Assembly: GCA_023382535.1 (NCBI GenBank)
Contig: JAHDWA010000008.1
Location: 186,001 to 250,000 of the forward strand
From: Anaerolineae bacterium
GTDB lineage: Bacteria; Chloroflexota; Anaerolineae; 4572-78; J111
DNA: 64,000 nt
Direction: 5' to 3'
The first letter of the stretch is position 1; each line of letters opens with the position of its first letter. Positions 60,778-64,000 of the stretch are shown here, one piece after another. The notes under the pieces are model-generated. The model had not been told where the DNA came from. It worked only from the letters and a program-made list of their open reading frames with translations, and made no database searches. A program made the translations under genes and the position numbers.

Positions 60778-61197
60778 CTAGCCCGGCGCGGGGATCAAGC
60801 CCAACTGTTGCATCATCGCCATCTGGTCAAATAAACGCCACGATTCGACAATTTGCCCATCGGCCAGCCGGTCAATAATGATTTCTGACATCGTCACAGA
60901 CTTGCCCGTCGGAGGGATACCCATCAGGTCACCCGTATGGGTGCCTCGAAAGGTGATTTGGCTAACAACCTTGTCTCCTTCCGCGATCATATCTTCGACG
61001 GTTGATGTACTGCCTGTGAACGCGCTCAGGAGTAGCTGCCCCATTTGTTTGAAGCCTTCCATGCTGAGCGGCTCCGGGGCACTGCCCATATGCACGATGG
61101 CATTGGGGGCAAAAACCGCAAATGCCCCATCGAGATCGCCCGTGTCGAGGGCCTCACGGAAACGCTGGACAACGGCCTTGTTACTGTCGGTTGACAT
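60778..61197 (-). CDS. SnoaL-like ester-cyclase-fold protein B
   Basis: 139 residues. NKAVVQRFREALDTGDLDGA, ITFRGTHTGDLMGIPPTGKS and QMAMMQQLGLIPAPG place it with the other two SnoaL-like proteins here; the C-terminal MMQQLG is shared by all three. Function is unknown. It is first in this minus-strand series. Confidence 0.87.
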   Translation of the reverse strand: MSTDSNKAVVQRFREALDTGDLDGAFAVFAPNAIVHMGSAPEPLSMEGFKQMGQLLLSAFTGSTSTVEDMIAEGDKVVSQITFRGTHTGDLMGIPPTGKSVTMSEIIIDRLADGQIVESWRLFDQMAMMQQLGLIPAPG

Positions 61198-61515
61198 TAA
61201 GATAATCTCCTTTCTTGAGTGGGATGCGCTTCAGATCGAGTCGTCGCACCCATAGTTACAGATTATTAGAACAGATGATGTTTTTCGTTGCTTGGCTATA
61301 CCTTCTGTAAGGTAGCGAAACGCCATTAATTCATCATTATTTGGGATAATCTTGCCCGAATTAAATTTCTTTTGCCCTTATCCTCCTTTCTGATGTGGCA
61401 ATTTAGTCTTCGATAATCAGAACTTTCAACCATGCCTAAATCTTTGTACCTGAAGCTAGACGCCTGTATAATTGCCGGATACCATTCATAATAAGAGAGA
61501 GGATAGGTGAGGACG
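61198..61515. other. Intergenic region
   Basis: No gene, hairpin or repeat could be supported. It probably holds the promoter for the SnoaL series. Confidence 0.4.
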
Positions 61516-61962
61516 CTACGCCGGTTGCCCGAAAGCGTTGATGATCAGCGTCAGCTCGGGCATCTCTTGTAACAGGTCGGAGAGGTGTCGTCGTCGCTTA
61601 CGACCGGGGTCTGGCATGCGCATCGTATCTCGCCCCGCCGTCTCCACGAGCGGCACGATACGGCGGATATAACGGCCGGCCGTGGTATCGCTGACCCCAA
61701 ACAGACCACCTAACGTCTCAAGGGTCGGATATTGACGCAACCAGACGATAGTCAGCAGGATTTGGTCTCGAGCTGCTAATTCAAAGCCAGGTCCACCTCC
61801 AACGGCGCGTTGCCGGTCAGGTCGGTTGCGCCGCTTCTTCTCCGCGGCCGTATAACCTGGCAAGATAGTATTGACCAACTCATCGAACTCAGTTAGGCCC
61901 AGGCCGGTCATGGCCTGGAACAGGGGTTGATTTTGGCTGAGGTCATGGCATCGTAGGGCCAT
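61516..61962 (-). pseudogene. Transposase N-terminal fragment (IS5-like, helix-turn-helix domain only)
   Basis: About 148 residues from MALRCHDL (start at 61962; the frame opens at 61995). FELAARDQILLTIVWLRQYP and LFGVSDTTAGRYIRRIVPLV are the HTH region of IS5-type transposases. It stops at LTLIINAFGQPA, where the DDE domain should begin with I-D-A-T/F-E-Q-P. The Asp is Asn here and no downstream DDE frame follows, so the element is inactive. No terminal repeats or target-site duplication were recognised. Confidence 0.75.
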
Positions 61963-62176
61963 AATATCTTTGAGCAGCAGCAGCGACCAGCGCAAGGCTC
62001 AGAATTTAGGGCGGCGATAGGATGATTGCCTTTAGGTGACTCAATCATCTTTTATTGTGAATGTTATCTGGTAAAATCAGGATACCAGATTTTGGTTCGA
62101 TTGTCCCTGTACATCCCCTTGCACAACTGTACAAGCCCACCGGTCCGGTCATTGCTGTTTAAGGAATAGCGTTACA

Positions 62177-64000
62177 ATGGATCTCAAAAAATTTGGCGAG
62201 CAGCTCAAAACACTCCGGCACCAGGCCCAATTGAGCCAGCAAGAGTTCGTGGACGCGCTGGATCAACTGGCCCAGGCTGGCCCCGCTGAAGATCACCGGG
62301 TTATTGATGGCTCCCTGGTCTCGCGTTGGGAACATGGCTCGGTGTATAAAGGGCGGCACTGGAAACCCACCCGATCCTACATGCGCTACCTGCTCCGCCT
62401 CTTTGCCGGCCAACTCGATCTTCTCATTGCTCAGCAGTGGGCGGCTCAGGCCGGGTATCAATTTAGCCGGGCTGAGCTGCAAGATATCTTCTCCGGTCAG
62501 GCCGCGCTCGTAGATTGGGGCGAGACCCCCGACCTGGGCAGCTTCTATGGCCGGGAGAGGGAACAGGAGATCCTGGAACGCTGGCTGGTGGCCGACCGCT
62601 GTCGCCTGGTGGCCATTGTCGGGATGGGCGGGATCGGCAAAACCGTTCTGGCAGCGAGGGTCGCCCGGCAGGTCAGTTCCCACTTCGACTGTGTGATCTG
62701 GAGATCACTCATCAATGCGCCGCCTTTGACCAGCATGCTGCGGGGTTGGTTCCAGGTCCTCTCGCAGCAACAACTCAATCGCTGGCCCGATCATCTAGCT
62801 GAGCAACTTGAACTGTTATTCGACATCTTGCGCCGGCAGCGCTGTTTATTGATCCTGGACAATGTCGAAACCATCATGCAGCAGGGTAGTCGGGCCGGCC
62901 AGTATCGCCCCGGCTATGAGGTTTATGGCCAACTGATCCAGCGCTTTGGCGACGGCGAGCATCAAAGCTGCCTGCTGTTGACCAGCCGGGAGAGACCGCA
63001 GGGCCTGGCTCGCTTAGCCAATGATAATCCTTTGATTCGTTTTCACCAGTTGGCGGGTCTGGCCAAGCCGGCCGGCCTGGCCATTTTACAGGGACAAGGA
63101 CTGTCCGGCCCGGCCCACGTTTTGGAAGGGCTAATCGAGCATTATTCCGGCCATCCGCTGGCTTTGAAGTTAATCGCCCAAACCATCCAAGAACTCTTTG
63201 CCGGCGATAGTGAGGCCTTTCTGCGGGAAGAGGCGGTCATCTTTGACGATATTCGGGATATCTTGGATCAGCAGTTTGTTCGCTTATCTGCCCTGGAGCG
63301 AGAGATTATGGTCTGGCTGGCGATTGAGCGGGAGGCAGTTTCCCCTCAGCTTTTAAGAGATAATCTGGTCAAGCCAGAAGCAGGCGGCACTTTTTTGGAG
63401 GCGCTGCGTTCGCTGCAGCGGCGGTCGTTATTGGAACAGTCGGCGGCTGGCTTTACCTTGCAAAATGTGGTGCTGGAATTTCTGACCGATTACTTGGTGG
63501 AGCAGGTCTGTCAGGAAATTGAGGGATCACCAGGCAGGGGAGCAGAGGAGCAGAGGAGCAAGGGAGATGAATTTTCACCCCTGCTCCCCCGCCCCCTTGC
63601 ACCCCTGCATTTGAATCGGTATGCCTTGATCAAAGCCCAGGCCAAAGAGTATGTCCGGGCCAGCCAGAGCCGGCTGATCCTGAAGCCGGTGGCTGAGCGG
63701 TTGCTGGCGGCCTTGGGGCAGGCAGGGCTGGAGGCGCGGCTCAAGGCGATCTTGGAGGCGCTGCGCCAGGCTGGGCCGCAGCAGCCGGGGTATGCCGGGG
63801 GTAATGTTCTTAATTTGCTGGTGCATCTGAAGATTAAGCTTCGCGGCTATGATTTTTCCGGGTTAACGATCAGGCAAGCTTACCTGGGCGGTCTGCATGC
63901 GCCTGACCTCAATTTCGCCGGAGCTTATCTGGCCGGAGCTGTGTTTACGGACACCTTTGGGCCGACTTTCTCAGTGGCCTTCAGCCCGGATGGCAAGGTA
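62177..64000 (+). CDS. STAND NTPase with HTH and C-terminal WD40 start, partial (3' end outside window)
   Basis: 608 codons open to the window edge. An N-terminal HTH (FGEQLKTLRHQAQLSQQEFV, about 6-25) is followed by an NB-ARC/STAND NTPase: VGMGGIGKT near 153-161 (P-loop) and RCLLILDNVE (Walker B) near 230. A winged-helix region and pentapeptide-like repeats (ANL/ADL-type, about 580-595) lead into the first WD40 repeat (FSVAFSPDGKV). Such proteins are common in Chloroflexota and cyanobacteria and serve as signal- or phage-sensing switches. About 26 codons near 455-480 look like an in-frame repeat insertion. Confidence 0.88.
   Translation, partial: MDLKKFGEQLKTLRHQAQLSQQEFVDALDQLAQAGPAEDHRVIDGSLVSRWEHGSVYKGRHWKPTRSYMRYLLRLFAGQLDLLIAQQWAAQAGYQFSRAELQDIFSGQAALVDWGETPDLGSFYGREREQEILERWLVADRCRLVAIVGMGGIGKTVLAARVARQVSSHFDCVIWRSLINAPPLTSMLRGWFQVLSQQQLNRWPDHLAEQLELLFDILRRQRCLLILDNVETIMQQGSRAGQYRPGYEVYGQLIQRFGDGEHQSCLLLTSRERPQGLARLANDNPLIRFHQLAGLAKPAGLAILQGQGLSGPAHVLEGLIEHYSGHPLALKLIAQTIQELFAGDSEAFLREEAVIFDDIRDILDQQFVRLSALEREIMVWLAIEREAVSPQLLRDNLVKPEAGGTFLEALRSLQRRSLLEQSAAGFTLQNVVLEFLTDYLVEQVCQEIEGSPGRGAEEQRSKGDEFSPLLPRPLAPLHLNRYALIKAQAKEYVRASQSRLILKPVAERLLAALGQAGLEARLKAILEALRQAGPQQPGYAGGNVLNLLVHLKIKLRGYDFSGLTIRQAYLGGLHAPDLNFAGAYLAGAVFTDTFGPTFSVAFSPDGKV
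63532..63608. repeat. G-rich/C-rich inverted repeat inserted in the STAND gene
   Basis: A G-rich arm (GCAGGGGAGCAGAGGAGCAG, 63535 on) and a C-rich arm (CCCCTGCTCCCCCGCCCCCT, 63578 on) form an imperfect inverted repeat. They encode a Gly/Pro/Arg-rich segment between the conserved stretches EQVCQEIE and NRYALIKAQAKEYV. Confidence 0.7.

Noticed and set aside
61516..61962. Intact insertion sequence
   Set aside because: The DDE domain is missing, the first Asp is Asn, and no terminal inverted repeats were found.

Overview
The window is a bacterial chromosome segment, most likely from a Chloroflexota (Anaerolineae-like) organism. The evidence for this is a coenzyme F420 gene (cofD), secreted proteins with Thr/Pro linkers, GGGAGTA-type heptamer repeats, a very large STAND NTPase running into WD40 repeats, and an rpsF-ssb-rpsR locus whose S18 has a long N-terminal tail. 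The assignment comes from gene content alone; no marker could be searched. I recognised no rRNA, tRNA or CRISPR array.

Layout. 1-5.5 kb: partial cofD, a TerC-type membrane protein, a MoxR ATPase, a sugar-1-phosphate nucleotidylyltransferase and a phosphohexomutase. 5.5-21.2 kb: a long minus-strand run. In transcription order it holds a Zn-ribbon protein, a winged-helix protein and a MinD-like ATPase (this trio lies between two inverted copies of a ~100-bp repeat), then a transporter/HEAT/cyclic-nucleotide-binding fusion, a one-module NRPS with an unusual reductase-like C-terminus, a phosphopantetheinyl transferase, a peptide-binding lipoprotein, a HAMP-GAF receptor and a second MinD-like ATPase. 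21.5-25 kb: a soluble-adenylyl-cyclase-like protein. 25-29 kb: a cold-adaptation trio (desaturase, RRM protein, cold-shock protein) and a GH-like surface protein. 29-36 kb: housekeeping genes (rpsF, ssb, rpsR, a parvulin, an anti-sigma pair, dipeptidase, truD, a pentapeptide protein). 36-41 kb: a glyoxalase with a duplicated tail, rel, lhgO.

41-54 kb is the most striking part: six multiheme c-type cytochrome genes with 55 heme-binding motifs in total, including an OmcA/MtrC-like decaheme protein, a b-type cytochrome fused to a pentaheme domain, a NapC/NirT-like 14-heme protein, and a pentaheme-duplication protein. They end in a HybA/HybB-like iron-sulfur and NrfD module. I read this as a quinone-to-surface electron conduit (extracellular electron transfer or use of an external donor). 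Three promoters in the cluster carry the same palindrome, GTGAC-N4-GTCAC, at the spacings typical of CRP/FNR-family activators. With the adenylyl-cyclase-like gene and the cNMP-binding transporter, this suggests a cyclic-nucleotide theme, but the link is inferred.

54-64 kb: a covalent-flavin amine dehydrogenase homologue with a HugZ-like partner, a two-CW-like membrane protein, a locally expanded set of small SnoaL/ABM-type proteins (one a fusion), a transposase remnant, and the start of a STAND NTPase with a repeat inserted in its reading frame.
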